Below are positions 29,142-37,733 of a stretch of DNA of 64,000 nt, in pieces. Positions within the stretch are counted from its first letter, which is position 1. Each line of letters opens with the position of its first letter. The stretch comes from Cognatishimia sp. F0-27 (GTDB lineage: Bacteria > Pseudomonadota > Alphaproteobacteria > Rhodobacterales > Rhodobacteraceae). The notes under the pieces were generated by a model. The model did not search any database and was not told the origin of the DNA. It saw nothing but the letters and a program-made list of their open reading frames with translations. The position numbers and the translations under genes are program-made. The stretch spans positions 52,999 to 116,998 of the forward strand of contig NZ_JAFMPQ010000012.1 of NCBI RefSeq assembly GCF_020667845.1. Direction: 5' to 3'.

Positions 29142-29870
29142 ATGATCATGCTGGGCGGAGGTGGAAACGGTCGCGATGTGGTGTCCATGACAGAACGGGA
29201 AAAAGAGCGGCGGCTCGCGTCCCTGCGGCTGGTAGAGGCTTATTGGCACGCCTTGTGCGGCGTCGACCAAGTGCCCCTGCGCAGCGAGGTGGACCCGCGC
29301 GGTATGGAAGACGCGCTGGAGCACGCATTCCTGATCGAGCGCATTGCGCCGAGCATGGCCAAATTCCGCGTGGCGGGGTCTCACGTCAACGATCTGATGG
29401 GCATGGCGGTGGCCGGAATGCCGGTTTCGACCATCATCGCTCCTGACAATCGCGACAAGTTCGGTGAAGCCATTGAACGGCTTTTCGGGGACCCGGCGAT
29501 CATTCATCTCGACCTCGTCGGCGAAGGCGGTTTTGGCAAGCCGAGCATGACCGCCCATGCGGTGCTGATGCCGCTGCGCTCCGATTTCGGGGATGTCACA
29601 CGCGGGCTGGGCGCCATTGTCAGCCATGGCTCGATCGGCCGCGCACCGCGACGCTTTCGGGTCGAGCGGTTCAAGGTGACCCACGCTCTGCGCCGGACGC
29701 CGCAAGACGCGCTCGCCACCCCACGGCCCGAAGCCGCCTCCGGGCCGCTGCTTCCCATCGTCAACAGCACGCCGCCTCACAGCGACAAGGCGCGCGGATT
29801 CGCAGAAGACCAGGCAGGGTTTCAACCAAGGGGGCGCAGGCATTTGCGCCTGGTGGTCTCGAACGACTGA
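29142..29870 (+). CDS. PAS domain protein (PAS_5 / alphaproteobacterial type)
   Basis: A 242-residue soluble protein with a PAS_5-like domain at about 20-160 (RLVEAYWHALCGVDQVPLRSEVDPRGMED...FLIERI...FRVAGSHVNDLMGM). There is no kinase, GGDEF or DNA-binding output domain. The last 80 residues are Pro/Arg-rich and probably disordered. The start at 29142 follows ACGGAGCG. Family members are widespread in alphaproteobacteria with little known function; a cell-cycle or stress-sensing adaptor role is speculation. The stop codon TGA is itself the first three bases of a 16-bp tandem repeat array. Confidence 0.85.
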   Translation: MIMLGGGGNGRDVVSMTEREKERRLASLRLVEAYWHALCGVDQVPLRSEVDPRGMEDALEHAFLIERIAPSMAKFRVAGSHVNDLMGMAVAGMPVSTIIAPDNRDKFGEAIERLFGDPAIIHLDLVGEGGFGKPSMTAHAVLMPLRSDFGDVTRGLGAIVSHGSIGRAPRRFRVERFKVTHALRRTPQDALATPRPEAASGPLLPIVNSTPPHSDKARGFAEDQAGFQPRGRRHLRLVVSND

Positions 29871-30059
29871 CGACCCGAACGACTGGTGATCCGGGGGACT
29901 ACTGACCGGGAAAACCGACAACCCGACCGACTGACGACCGGGACGACCGGTGATCCGGGCGACTGACGATCCGAACGATTGGCGACCCGAACGACTGTTG
30001 ATCCAGGCGACAGGCGACCCGAACAACCGACAACCCGGACAACTGCCGATCCGGGCGGC
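29868..30059 (+). repeat. Tandem array of twelve 16-bp repeats
   Basis: Twelve units of exactly 16 bp, without indels, run from the stop codon of the PAS gene. The approximate consensus is TGNCGACCCGNNCGAC. Units begin at 29868, 29884, 29900, 29916, 29932, 29948, 29964, 29980, 29996, 30012, 30028 and 30044. A degenerate extra copy (29852-29867) lies in the last codons of the gene. Units differ at several positions, so the array is old or under selection. A 16-bp period cannot keep a reading frame. Confidence 0.93.
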
Positions 30060-30279
30060 GGCATCACGCTTGCTTCGACAGACGCAGACCACCGTGGACG
30101 GACGACGCACCACGCCTGCCCGAATTCTCAAGGGAGAACCCCGCTTCACAGGGCCTTGAGCCAGCCGGTGCCGTATGCGCCGCCAAATCCCAAAACGCAA
30201 AAACCCCGCGCCCTTCAGAGAGAGGCGCGGGGTTTTCTGGCTTGTGTTCACGCGTTCGGGCGGCGTTCCGCCCGGCCGC
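30060..30279. other. Spacer between tandem array and DAHP synthase gene
   Basis: No gene is visible. It contains the strong bidirectional-looking hairpin described separately. Confidence 0.5.
30200..30236 (-). terminator. Terminator of the DAHP synthase gene
   Basis: AAAACCCCGCGCC and GGCGCGGGGTTTT form a 13-bp perfect stem with an 11-base loop. Read on the minus strand it ends in GGGGTTTTTGCGTTTT, 44 bp after the synthase stop. The A/T arms could also let it act on the plus strand. Confidence 0.9.
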
Positions 30280-31650
30280 TTACGCAGTCGCCTGCTGGGC
30301 GTGGGCTTCGCGGCGCTTGGTCAACTCTTCAGCCACGAGGAAGGCCAATTCAAGCGATTGCGATGCGTTAAGGCGTGGGTCACACGCGGTGTGGTAGCGC
30401 GCAGAGAGGTCTTCGTCCGTCACCGCATGGACGCCGCCGGTGCATTCGGTCACGTCCTGACCGGTCATCTCGAAATGCACCCCGCCGGGGATAGTGCCTT
30501 CCGCGGCATGGATACCAAAGAATTCCTGCACTTCCCGCAGCACGCTGTCGAAGGGTCGCGTCTTGTAGCCGGTGGAAGACTTGATCGTGTTGCCATGCAT
30601 CGGATCACAGCTCCAAACCACGTTGGCGCCCTCTTCCTGCACCGCCTTGATGAGGGGCGGCAGGTGCTCGGCCACCGTGCCTGCACCAAACCGCGCGATC
30701 AGCGTCAGCTTGCCCGCCTCGTTCTCCGGGTTCAGCTTGGGCATCAGCACCTTGAGGTCTTCGGCGGTGGTGGTCGGGCCGCATTTGAGGCCGATCGGGT
30801 TCATCACACCGCGTGCGAATTCCACATGCGCGCCGTCGGGCTGCCGCGTGCGGTCGCCGATCCAGATCATGTGGCCAGACCCGGCCAGCCACTTGCCCGA
30901 GGTCGAATCCATCCGCGTCAGGGCTTCTTCATACTCCAGCAACAGCGACTCGTGGCTGGTGTAGAAGCTGACGGTCTTCAGAGCGGAAGTGCCGTCGCTG
31001 TCCACGCCGGCGGCTTTCATGAAGTCGAGCGTGTCGGAGATCCGATTCGCCATGTCGCGGAAGCGCGCGGCCTTCTCGCTCTCGGTGAAGCCAAGCGTCC
31101 AGCTGTGCACTTGGTGCACATCGGCATAGCCGCCGGTCGAAAAGGCACGCAGCAGGTTCAGCGTTGCGGCGGCTTGGGTGTAGGCCTGAAGCATCTTGTT
31201 CGGATCGGGGATGCGCGCCTCTGGCGTGAAGGCCAGATCGTTGATGATATCGCCACGGTAGCTGGGCAGTTCCACCCCATCCACGGTTTCCGTGGGCGCC
31301 GAGCGCGGCTTGGCAAACTGACCGGCCATGCGGCCCACCTTGACGACCGGCACCTTGGCGCCGAAGGTCAGGATCATGGCCATTTGCAGCATCACCTTGA
31401 AGGTGTCGCGGATGCCGTTGGCGCTGAACTGGTCGAAACTCTCGGCGCAATCGCCGCCCTGCAACAAAAAGGCCTCGCCGCGCGATGCGGCCGCAAGCTC
31501 ATGCTTGAGCCGGCGCGCCTCTCCGGCAAAGACGAGCGGCGGATACTGCGTCAGCTGTGCCTCGACGGCATTCAGCGCGGCGGCGTCCGTATAATCGGGC
31601 ATCTGAACCCGCGGCTTATTGCGCCAGGTCGATTTCTGCCACTCGGTCAT
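30280..31650 (-). CDS. Class II 3-deoxy-7-phosphoheptulonate (DAHP) synthase
   Basis: First step of the shikimate pathway, joining PEP and erythrose 4-phosphate. The 456-residue plant-type (class II) enzyme has [31 protein letters not shown] and HWIGDRT-like WIGDRTRQ, then CDPMHGNT. It shares no sequence with AroG/F/H class I enzymes. The start at 31650 (MTEWQKSTW) has GGAG upstream. Single-gene unit with its own terminator; not linked to aroQ at 7.3 kb. Confidence 0.95.
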   Translation of the reverse strand: MTEWQKSTWRNKPRVQMPDYTDAAALNAVEAQLTQYPPLVFAGEARRLKHELAAASRGEAFLLQGGDCAESFDQFSANGIRDTFKVMLQMAMILTFGAKVPVVKVGRMAGQFAKPRSAPTETVDGVELPSYRGDIINDLAFTPEARIPDPNKMLQAYTQAAATLNLLRAFSTGGYADVHQVHSWTLGFTESEKAARFRDMANRISDTLDFMKAAGVDSDGTSALKTVSFYTSHESLLLEYEEALTRMDSTSGKWLAGSGHMIWIGDRTRQPDGAHVEFARGVMNPIGLKCGPTTTAEDLKVLMPKLNPENEAGKLTLIARFGAGTVAEHLPPLIKAVQEEGANVVWSCDPMHGNTIKSSTGYKTRPFDSVLREVQEFFGIHAAEGTIPGGVHFEMTGQDVTECTGGVHAVTDEDLSARYHTACDPRLNASQSLELAFLVAEELTKRREAHAQQATA

Positions 31651-31915
31651 TGTCTTGTCTCCGGTCCCTTGAGGCCCTGCGCTTCCAGATGGCACCCACA
31701 CGCGCGCAGGGCCGCGCGTGAGCGATAACGGACACCATCCTTAGCCAATCCGGTCAGCGGTGACCAGAGGGGGATTGCCGCGCAGGTCACCAAAGCTCCG
31801 CTCTTGACGCATCTGGCCCCTTCTGACCATCTGGACATGGGCGTAACCGCTCACCTGTTGACGATTCCTGTTCCCCGCCCCGGATCCGGGGGGAGGCTAC
31901 CACACAAGGACCCTC

Positions 31916-32944
31916 ATGCTGCCTCCGACACAGCGTCAGATCGTCGAAATCGACACGGCACCCGCGAAACCCCGCCGGTTCGTGTTTGTGCTCATGCCCG
32001 ATTTCACGATGCTGTGCTTTTCGGCGGCCGTGGAAGCGTTGCGGATTGCCAACCGCATGGCCAACAAGCCGCTCTATGAGTGGGTGATCACCGGTGAAGC
32101 GGAGATGGACGACGGCCGGCCCGGTGTGGTGCGCTGTTCGGCGGGTGTGTCCTTCGCGCTCGATATGGTTCTGCCGGAACTCAACCGTGACGACACCGTG
32201 ATGTTGTGCAGCGGGCTCGACGTGCAGCAAGCCACGACGAAGCGGATGCTCAACTGGCTGCGCCGGGAAGCGCGGCGCGGGATCCCGATCGCGGGGCTTT
32301 GCACCGCCGGTTACACGCTGGCCAAGGCCGGCTTGCTCGACGGTCGCAAGGCGACCATCCATTGGGAGAACCAGGACGGCTTCACCGAAGAATTCGATGA
32401 GGTGGAGCTGACCAAGTCGGTTTTCGTGATCGACGGAAACCGGATGACAACGGCGGGCGGCACCGCCTCCATCGACCTGTTTCTCAAGCTGATCGCCAAT
32501 GATCACGGTGAGGAGTTGGCCTCGTCGGTGGCCGATCAGCTGATCTACAGCGCAATCCGCACCGACCAGGACACGCAGCGCCTCTCTGTGCCGACGCGGA
32601 TCGGCGTGCGGCATCCCAAGCTGAGCCAGGTGATCCAGAAAATGGAAGCCAATATCGAGGAGCCGATCAGCCCCTCGATCCTCGCGGCGGATGTCGGCAT
32701 GTCGACGCGCCAGCTCGAACGGCTGTTCCGCCGCTATCTCAACCGCTCGCCCAAGCGCTACTACATGGAGTTGCGGTTGCAGAAAGCCCGCAACCTGCTG
32801 ATGCAGACCGACATGAGCGTCATCAACGTGGCCCTGGCATGCGGCTTTGCCTCCCCGTCGCATTTCTCCAAATGCTACCGGGCGCATTATGAAACCACGC
32901 CCTATCGCGAGCGCGGCGCGCATGCCTCGCGCCTGTCGGTGTGA
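31916..32944 (+). CDS. GlxA-family transcriptional regulator (DJ-1/PfpI + AraC HTH)
   Basis: A 342-residue regulator. Residues about 20-190 are a DJ-1/PfpI-like amidotransferase fold (FVFVLMPDFTMLCFSAAVEALRIAN, nucleophile-elbow Cys in GLCTAGYTLA). About 235-330 is an AraC-type double helix-turn-helix (ILAADVGMSTRQLERLFRRY, FASPSHFSKCYRAHYETTP). Related proteins control choline, carnitine and glycine-betaine catabolism (GbdR, CdhR); the ligand here is unknown. The start at 31916 follows AAGGA. Its stop overlaps the GTG of the next gene. Confidence 0.88.
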   Translation: MLPPTQRQIVEIDTAPAKPRRFVFVLMPDFTMLCFSAAVEALRIANRMANKPLYEWVITGEAEMDDGRPGVVRCSAGVSFALDMVLPELNRDDTVMLCSGLDVQQATTKRMLNWLRREARRGIPIAGLCTAGYTLAKAGLLDGRKATIHWENQDGFTEEFDEVELTKSVFVIDGNRMTTAGGTASIDLFLKLIANDHGEELASSVADQLIYSAIRTDQDTQRLSVPTRIGVRHPKLSQVIQKMEANIEEPISPSILAADVGMSTRQLERLFRRYLNRSPKRYYMELRLQKARNLLMQTDMSVINVALACGFASPSHFSKCYRAHYETTPYRERGAHASRLSV

Positions 32945-33447
32945 TTCGCACGGAGCGGCTGGTTCTGCGCCCGGCCCGTCCAGACGATCTGGACCCGATG
33001 CACGCCATTTTCACCGATCCGCGCGCCATGCGCTACTGGGACCGCCCGCCGCATACAAGCCTGGCCGAAACGGAGCGCGTGGTCGATCATCTGGTCAAGG
33101 CGCCGCTGGATCTGCGCGAAGAGTATGTGCTCGAACGGGAGGGGCTCTGCATCGGCAAGGCCGGTGTCTGGCGCAAGCCGGAGCTTGGCTACATCCTGCA
33201 TCCCGACCACTGGGGCCAGGGTCTGGCGCATGAAGCGTTGCGCGCCATTCTGCCGCGTGCGTGGGCCCGCTGGCCGGACATGCAGGTGATGACCGCGGAG
33301 CTCGATCCGCGCAATGTCGGGTCAGTCCGGGTGCTGGAAAAGCTCGGCTTTACATGCGTACGCGTGGCCGAAAAGAACTTCCTCTATGGAGGCATCGAGT
33401 GGACGGACACGGGCTATTACGCATTGCGGCGCCCCCCCGGGCGCTGA
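32941..33447 (+). CDS. GNAT family N-acetyltransferase
   Basis: A 168-residue acetyltransferase of the RimJ/RimL-like group: RTERLVLRPARPDDLDPM start, acetyl-CoA-binding DHWGQGLAHEAL (about 88-99) and the C-terminal NVGSVRVLEKLGF motif. The substrate is unknown. It begins with GTG overlapping the stop of the GlxA-type gene (GTGA, 32941-32944), so the two are translationally coupled. Confidence 0.85.
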   Translation: MIRTERLVLRPARPDDLDPMHAIFTDPRAMRYWDRPPHTSLAETERVVDHLVKAPLDLREEYVLEREGLCIGKAGVWRKPELGYILHPDHWGQGLAHEALRAILPRAWARWPDMQVMTAELDPRNVGSVRVLEKLGFTCVRVAEKNFLYGGIEWTDTGYYALRRPPGR

Positions 33448-33486
33448 CCCGGCGCCCCTGCCCTGGCGGACACCCGAAAGCGCCGA

Positions 33487-33924
33487 TCAGAAGCGGGACA
33501 TGATCGAGGTGATGTTCGAGTTCAGGGAGAAATTGATCACCACGAATGCATCGCCGCGCTCGTGCAGGATGGCGTAGTAGTAGACGTAGTTCTCGCCGAT
33601 CCAATACATCCGCCCTTCCTGCGAGATCCCGCCGCCCAGATCCTCCTGACGGAACACGGTCTGGTTGGTAAAATCGCGTGGATAAAGATTCAGAAACTGC
33701 TGGTTGATCTGGGCGATCTGTTCCGACGTGTATTCATCGGCCCCACCGAGTTGCACGATCAGACCGGAAAAATCCCGTGATCGTATCGTGCGATCCACAT
33801 AGGCGGAATAGCTGGCGTAGTCTTGGAAGATGTTGGCGCGATCCTGCGCGGCAGCCGCTTTCGGCAAGGCGAATAGCACTGCAACGGCGATGGTCGCGGC
33901 GTAAAGACAAAGCAATGGGCGCAT
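33487..33924 (-). CDS. Small secreted protein of unknown function
   Basis: A 145-residue protein with a clear signal peptide (MRPLLCLYAATIAVAVLF..PKAAAAQD, cleavage near residue 27). It has an aromatic-rich mature part with the pattern MYWIGENYVYYYAILHERGDAFVVINFS near the C-terminus. I recognise no domain. The start at 33924 has CAGGAG upstream; the ATG at 33942 would add six residues. It may be periplasmic. Convergent with the acetyltransferase gene. Confidence 0.75.
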   Translation of the reverse strand: MRPLLCLYAATIAVAVLFALPKAAAAQDRANIFQDYASYSAYVDRTIRSRDFSGLIVQLGGADEYTSEQIAQINQQFLNLYPRDFTNQTVFRQEDLGGGISQEGRMYWIGENYVYYYAILHERGDAFVVINFSLNSNITSIMSRF

Positions 33925-34065
33925 CAAAAGCTCCTGTGACACAGTGGCGTTACTGTGCCAAAGACACCGTGCCGCGCCTAGTTGTTTTTACGCCGGGCCC
34001 GGTTGCCGGCTATTCGAACCCTACCGAAGCAGCGGCCGCCGGACCGCGCATGTGCCAAGCGGCCT

Positions 34066-35208
34066 TTACCCGTTGGTGTCGGGTGCGAGACGGTAAAGCG
34101 CGCCATGGCCCACGCTGAGGAACCACAATGCACCGTCCGGACCTTGCCGCACGTCGCGCACGCGCAGCGTTTCGGGCCCCGAGATCTGCTCGACCTCGGT
34201 CAGGGGATCTCCGTCGAGACGCGCGATGTAGTCGAATTTCAGCGAGCCCACAAAGGCGTTCCCGTCCCAGTCGGCCACAACGCCATCGTAAAACGTCATG
34301 CCGGAGGGCGCGATGGACGGGTCCCAGTAGTGCACCGGCTGCTCCATACCCGCCTGTTCGCGACCGATCCCGATGGATGACCCATCATAATTCACCCCAT
34401 AGGCAATGACCGGCCATCCGTAATTGGCGCCCTTTTCGATGCGATTCACCTCGTCGCCACCGCGTGCGCCGTGTTCGTTGACCCAAAGCTGGCCAGAGGC
34501 ATCAAACGCCATGCCTTGCGGGTTGCGATGACCATAGGACCAGATTTCACCCTGCGCGCCCGACGTGTCCACAAAGGGATTGTCTGCGGGCGCGTCGCCG
34601 TTTCGGTCGATGCGCAGCACGGAGCCATTGTGCATCGACAGGTCTTGCGCCTGGTCGGGGTTGCCGCGGTCGCCCACCGTCACGAACAGATAGCCGTCCG
34701 GGCTCTCGACGATCCGGGAGCCAAAATGAAAACCGCCGCCGGTGCCGCGGGCGATGGCAAAGATCGTCTCGCCGTCTTCCAGCCGGCTGCCGTCCTGTGA
34801 CAGCGTCGCGCGATACACCGCAGTGCCATTGCCGCGCAGGAACTGGTCGCGGGCAAATGTGAAAAAGATCTCGCGTGTCTGCGCAAAGTCGGAGGGGATC
34901 AGGATGTCGAGCAGGCCGCCCTGCCCGTCCACGGAAATATCCGGCAGCCCGCCGATCTCGCGCGTTTCGCCATCCTTGACGGACAACAGCCGCCCACCCC
35001 GTTCCGTCACGAGAATCGTGCCGTCCGGCAGCCACCCGAAGGACCACGGCGCATCGAGGTCTTCCACCACGGATGTCACGGTCATCGGCCCCGCCATCGT
35101 CTCGATCGGATCTGCCGTGGCAGCCGTGGCAAAGGCCACAGATAGGGCCGCTACGGGACCAAAGAGGGTGCGGCTCGAAAAAACGGTGCGCGGGCCGGAA
35201 TGTGGCAT
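34066..35208 (-). CDS. PQQ-dependent sugar dehydrogenase (aldose dehydrogenase type)
   Basis: A 380-residue exported beta-propeller enzyme with a signal peptide ending AATAADP (about residue 34). Typical motifs are PWSFGWLPDGTILVTERGGRL, GGLLDI, GSRIVESPDGYLFVTVGDRG, GHRNPQGMAFD, WVNEHGARGGDEVN and NYGWPVI, as in soluble aldose dehydrogenase YliI. It oxidises aldoses in the periplasm using PQQ. The ATG at 35208 gives ideal spacing from AAGGAG; the adjacent ATG at 35211 is the alternative. Divergent from the liv binding-protein gene. Confidence 0.9.
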   Translation of the reverse strand: MPHSGPRTVFSSRTLFGPVAALSVAFATAATADPIETMAGPMTVTSVVEDLDAPWSFGWLPDGTILVTERGGRLLSVKDGETREIGGLPDISVDGQGGLLDILIPSDFAQTREIFFTFARDQFLRGNGTAVYRATLSQDGSRLEDGETIFAIARGTGGGFHFGSRIVESPDGYLFVTVGDRGNPDQAQDLSMHNGSVLRIDRNGDAPADNPFVDTSGAQGEIWSYGHRNPQGMAFDASGQLWVNEHGARGGDEVNRIEKGANYGWPVIAYGVNYDGSSIGIGREQAGMEQPVHYWDPSIAPSGMTFYDGVVADWDGNAFVGSLKFDYIARLDGDPLTEVEQISGPETLRVRDVRQGPDGALWFLSVGHGALYRLAPDTNG

Positions 35209-35382
35209 CATCAACTCCTTTTGCTTGCTTGGCATATGGGGGGCAATGACGCCGCGGCAAGGGGATGGGATGGTGCAAAACCACTGTCGCAAGGCGCTGA
35301 GAGGTCTTTTCATTTCTCCGGGCGTGGCCTACTTTCGTCGCACATAAGTCAACCCGTTCAGGGTACAATCAGGGAGAATGAA

Positions 35383-36579
35383 ATGAAACATCTGCTCGCC
35401 GCGACAGCGACTGCAGCGCTTGCCACCTCCGCGGCTTTTGCAGCCGGTCACGCGACCGAAGTAAAGCTTGGTGTGCTGCTCAGCTTCACAGGGCCCATCG
35501 AAAGCCTGACCCCGGCCATGGGCGCCGGCGCGGAAATGGCGATGGCCGAAGTGTCCGGGAACGAGAACTTCCTTGGTGGCTCGACCGTCGTTCCGGTGCG
35601 CGGCGACGCGACCTGCGTTGACGCGGCCGCAGCAACCGCTGCCGCCGAACGGCTTGTCACCGACGAAGGCGTCAAAGGCATCATGGGCGCGGATTGTTCC
35701 GGCGTGACCACCGCCGTGCTGGCGAATGTCGCCGTGCCGAACGGCGTGGTGATGATTTCCCCGTCGGCCACCTCGCCGGCGCTTTCAACCGCAGAAGACA
35801 ACGGCTTGTTCTTCCGCACGGCGCCCTCCGATGCGCGCCAGGGCGAAGTGCTGGCAAACATCCTGCGCGAGAAGGGCATGGGCGAAGTCGCCGTGACCTA
35901 CACCAACAACGACTATGGCAAGGGCTTTGCGGACGCGTTTCAGGCGGCGTTTGAGAACGCGGGCGGCACCGTGACCCTGTCGGCCGCGCATGAGGACGGC
36001 AAGGCGGACTATGCCGCCGAAGTCGGCTCGCTTGCCTCGGCCGGTGGCGATGCGCTTGTGGTTCTGGGCTATGTGGATCAGGGCGGCGCTGGCATCATCC
36101 AGGGCGCGCTCGACAGCGGCGCGTTCGACATGTTCGCGCTGGGTGACGGCATGATCGGCGACTCGCTCACCGATACGTTCGGCGCCGATCTTGACGGCAC
36201 CATCGGCACGGCCCCGGGCTCCGACAACGAGGGCGGTGCGCTGTTCCAGGAAATGGCCTCCGCCGCCGGCATCGACGGCACCTCGGTCTATGCGGGTGAA
36301 AGCTATGACGCGGCGTCGCTGATCCTTCTGGCCATGGCCGCAGCAGGCAGCGCCGAGCCCGGCGACTATGCCTCCAAGATCGAAATGGTGGCCAACGCGC
36401 CCGGCGAGGTGATCCTGCCCGGTGAGCTTGGCAAGGCGCTTGAGATCATCGCAGGCGGCGGCGACGTCAACTTCGAAGGCGCGTCCGGGATCGAGCTTGT
36501 CGGTCCGGGCGAAGCCGGTGGCTCCTATGCGGAATACGCGATCCAGGATGGTGCGCTGACCGTTGTTGGCTATCGCTAA
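35383..36579 (+). CDS. Branched-chain amino acid ABC transporter substrate-binding protein
   Basis: A 398-residue periplasmic binding protein (Peripla_BP_6 fold) with signal peptide MKHLLAATATAALATSAAFA. Typical blocks are KLGVLLSFTGPIESLTPAMGAGAEMA, GIMGADCSGVT, MISPSATSP and YTNNDYGKGFADAF. It captures the ligand (Leu/Ile/Val-type or another amide/amino acid) for the transporter encoded downstream. The start at 35383 follows AGGGAG. A hairpin lies between it and the ATPase gene, consistent with excess binding protein. Confidence 0.93.
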   Translation: MKHLLAATATAALATSAAFAAGHATEVKLGVLLSFTGPIESLTPAMGAGAEMAMAEVSGNENFLGGSTVVPVRGDATCVDAAAATAAAERLVTDEGVKGIMGADCSGVTTAVLANVAVPNGVVMISPSATSPALSTAEDNGLFFRTAPSDARQGEVLANILREKGMGEVAVTYTNNDYGKGFADAFQAAFENAGGTVTLSAAHEDGKADYAAEVGSLASAGGDALVVLGYVDQGGAGIIQGALDSGAFDMFALGDGMIGDSLTDTFGADLDGTIGTAPGSDNEGGALFQEMASAAGIDGTSVYAGESYDAASLILLAMAAAGSAEPGDYASKIEMVANAPGEVILPGELGKALEIIAGGGDVNFEGASGIELVGPGEAGGSYAEYAIQDGALTVVGYR

Positions 36580-36605
36580 ACGCTTGAGAAACCTGTAACA
36601 TGATG

Positions 36606-36635
36606 CGGCGCGGGGCCATCAACCCTGCGCCGTTT
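36606..36635 (+). terminator. Attenuator-like hairpin after the liv binding-protein gene
   Basis: CGGCGCGGGG and CCCTGCGCCG form a 10-bp stem (one G-T pair) with a 7-base loop, then TTT. It lies in the 130 bp between the binding-protein gene and the first ATPase gene. The short T-run suggests partial termination. Confidence 0.6.
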
Positions 36636-36709
36636 CGATACAATGATGCGCGTCTTCAGGCGGCTTCGAACGCCGCCCGGGGCGCGCGCCATTCTGGGGG
36701 AGCTTTGAC

Positions 36710-37489
36710 GTGATCCGGGTAGAGACCCTGCACCGCCATTTTGGCGGCTTTCGTGCCGTTGATGGCGCAAGCCTTGAAATCGAAACCGGGTCGATCACCG
36801 GGCTCGTCGGCCCGAATGGCGCGGGAAAGACAACGCTTTTCAACGTGATCGCCGGCGCACTTCCACCGACATCCGGCCGGGTGTTCATGGATGACGAAGA
36901 CATCACCGGCCTGCCGCCACATGCGCTTTTCCACAAGGGCCTGTTGCGGACGTTCCAGGTCGCGCATGAATTTGCCTCCATGACCTGCCGCGAGAATTTG
37001 ATGATGGTGCCGGGCGGGCAATCCGGCGAAAGCCTCTGGAACGCGTGGTTTCACCGCGCGCGGATTGCACAGGAAGAGGCGAGCCTTCTCAAGCGCGCGG
37101 ATGAAGTTCTTGATTTCCTGACGATTTCTCATCTTAAGGACGAGCGGGCGGGCAATCTTTCGGGCGGTCAGAAGAAGCTTCTCGAACTGGGCCGCACGAT
37201 GATGGTGGACGCCAAGATCGTGTTTCTGGACGAGGTCGGCGCGGGTGTGAACCGCACGCTCCTCAACACGATCGGCGACGCCATCCTCCGGCTCAACAAG
37301 GAACGCGGCTACACGTTCTGCATGATCGAGCACGATATGGATTTCATCGGGCGTCTGTGTGATCCGGTGATCGTGATGGCCGAGGGCAAAGTGCTTTCCA
37401 AGGGAACGATCGACGAGATCAAGGCCGATGAGGCGGTAATCGAGGCCTATCTCGGCACCGGTCTGAAGAACAAGGAGGCGGTGTCTTGA
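36710..37489 (+). CDS. livG: Branched-chain amino acid ABC transporter ATP-binding protein (LivG-type)
   Basis: A 259-residue ATPase with Walker A GPNGAGKTT, signature LSGGQKKLLELGR (the longer LivG type), Walker B IVFLDEVGAGV and H-loop EHDM. Unusually, Walker B reads DEVGAG rather than DEPxAG. The start is GTG at 36710 with GGGGAG upstream. It is first of the cytoplasmic pair driving the LivH/LivM permeases; a 244-bp gap with repeats separates it from the second ATPase gene. Confidence 0.93.
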   Translation: MIRVETLHRHFGGFRAVDGASLEIETGSITGLVGPNGAGKTTLFNVIAGALPPTSGRVFMDDEDITGLPPHALFHKGLLRTFQVAHEFASMTCRENLMMVPGGQSGESLWNAWFHRARIAQEEASLLKRADEVLDFLTISHLKDERAGNLSGGQKKLLELGRTMMVDAKIVFLDEVGAGVNRTLLNTIGDAILRLNKERGYTFCMIEHDMDFIGRLCDPVIVMAEGKVLSKGTIDEIKADEAVIEAYLGTGLKNKEAVS

Positions 37490-37516
37490 GGCGGCGTTTC
37501 GGCCCGGAAACCGGGC

Positions 37517-37560
37517 ATGCACAGTCCATGCACATTGCATGCACAAACCATGCGCATGAT
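37517..37560 (+). repeat. Four 11-bp direct repeats (ATGCACA core) in the liv operon
   Basis: ATGCACA starts at 37517, 37528 and 37539, and ATGCGCA at 37550. The spacing is exactly 11 bp, with NNNC between copies. It lies 28 bp after the livG stop. The one-helical-turn period suggests an operator, but its position inside an operon could also reflect local slippage. Confidence 0.75.
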
Positions 37561-37596
37561 CCATGCGGCGCGCTGGCCGTCAAGCGCGGCGCATCA

Positions 37597-37655
37597 GGGG
37601 GCGCTGCCCCCGTCCCTGCGGGACTCCCCCGGGATATTTCAGGCCCAAAGAAGCC
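37597..37655 (+). repeat. Dispersed intergenic repeat, copy A
   Basis: A GGGGGCGCTGCCCCC hairpin, a GC spacer, then CCCCCGGGATATTTCAGG and CCCAAAGAAG. It shares its layout with copies near 38580, 47859, 57290 and 62019. Confidence 0.8.
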
Positions 37656-37733
37656 GGGGGCGCGGCGCGCTCGGGCGACCGGCGCCGCATGGGTTTGCCG
37701 GCGCGGGCGGCTTGCGATCCGGGAGGCTGTGTG

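Noticed and set aside
29073..30251. Minus-strand frame with repeated QSFGSSV-like peptide across the tandem array
   Set aside because: The peptide repetition is produced by the 16-bp DNA repeats. It overlaps the PAS gene antisense and has no ribosome site or homology.
37517..37560. CRISPR-like array
   Set aside because: The units are 11 bp with 4-bp spacers; there are no unique spacers and no cas genes.
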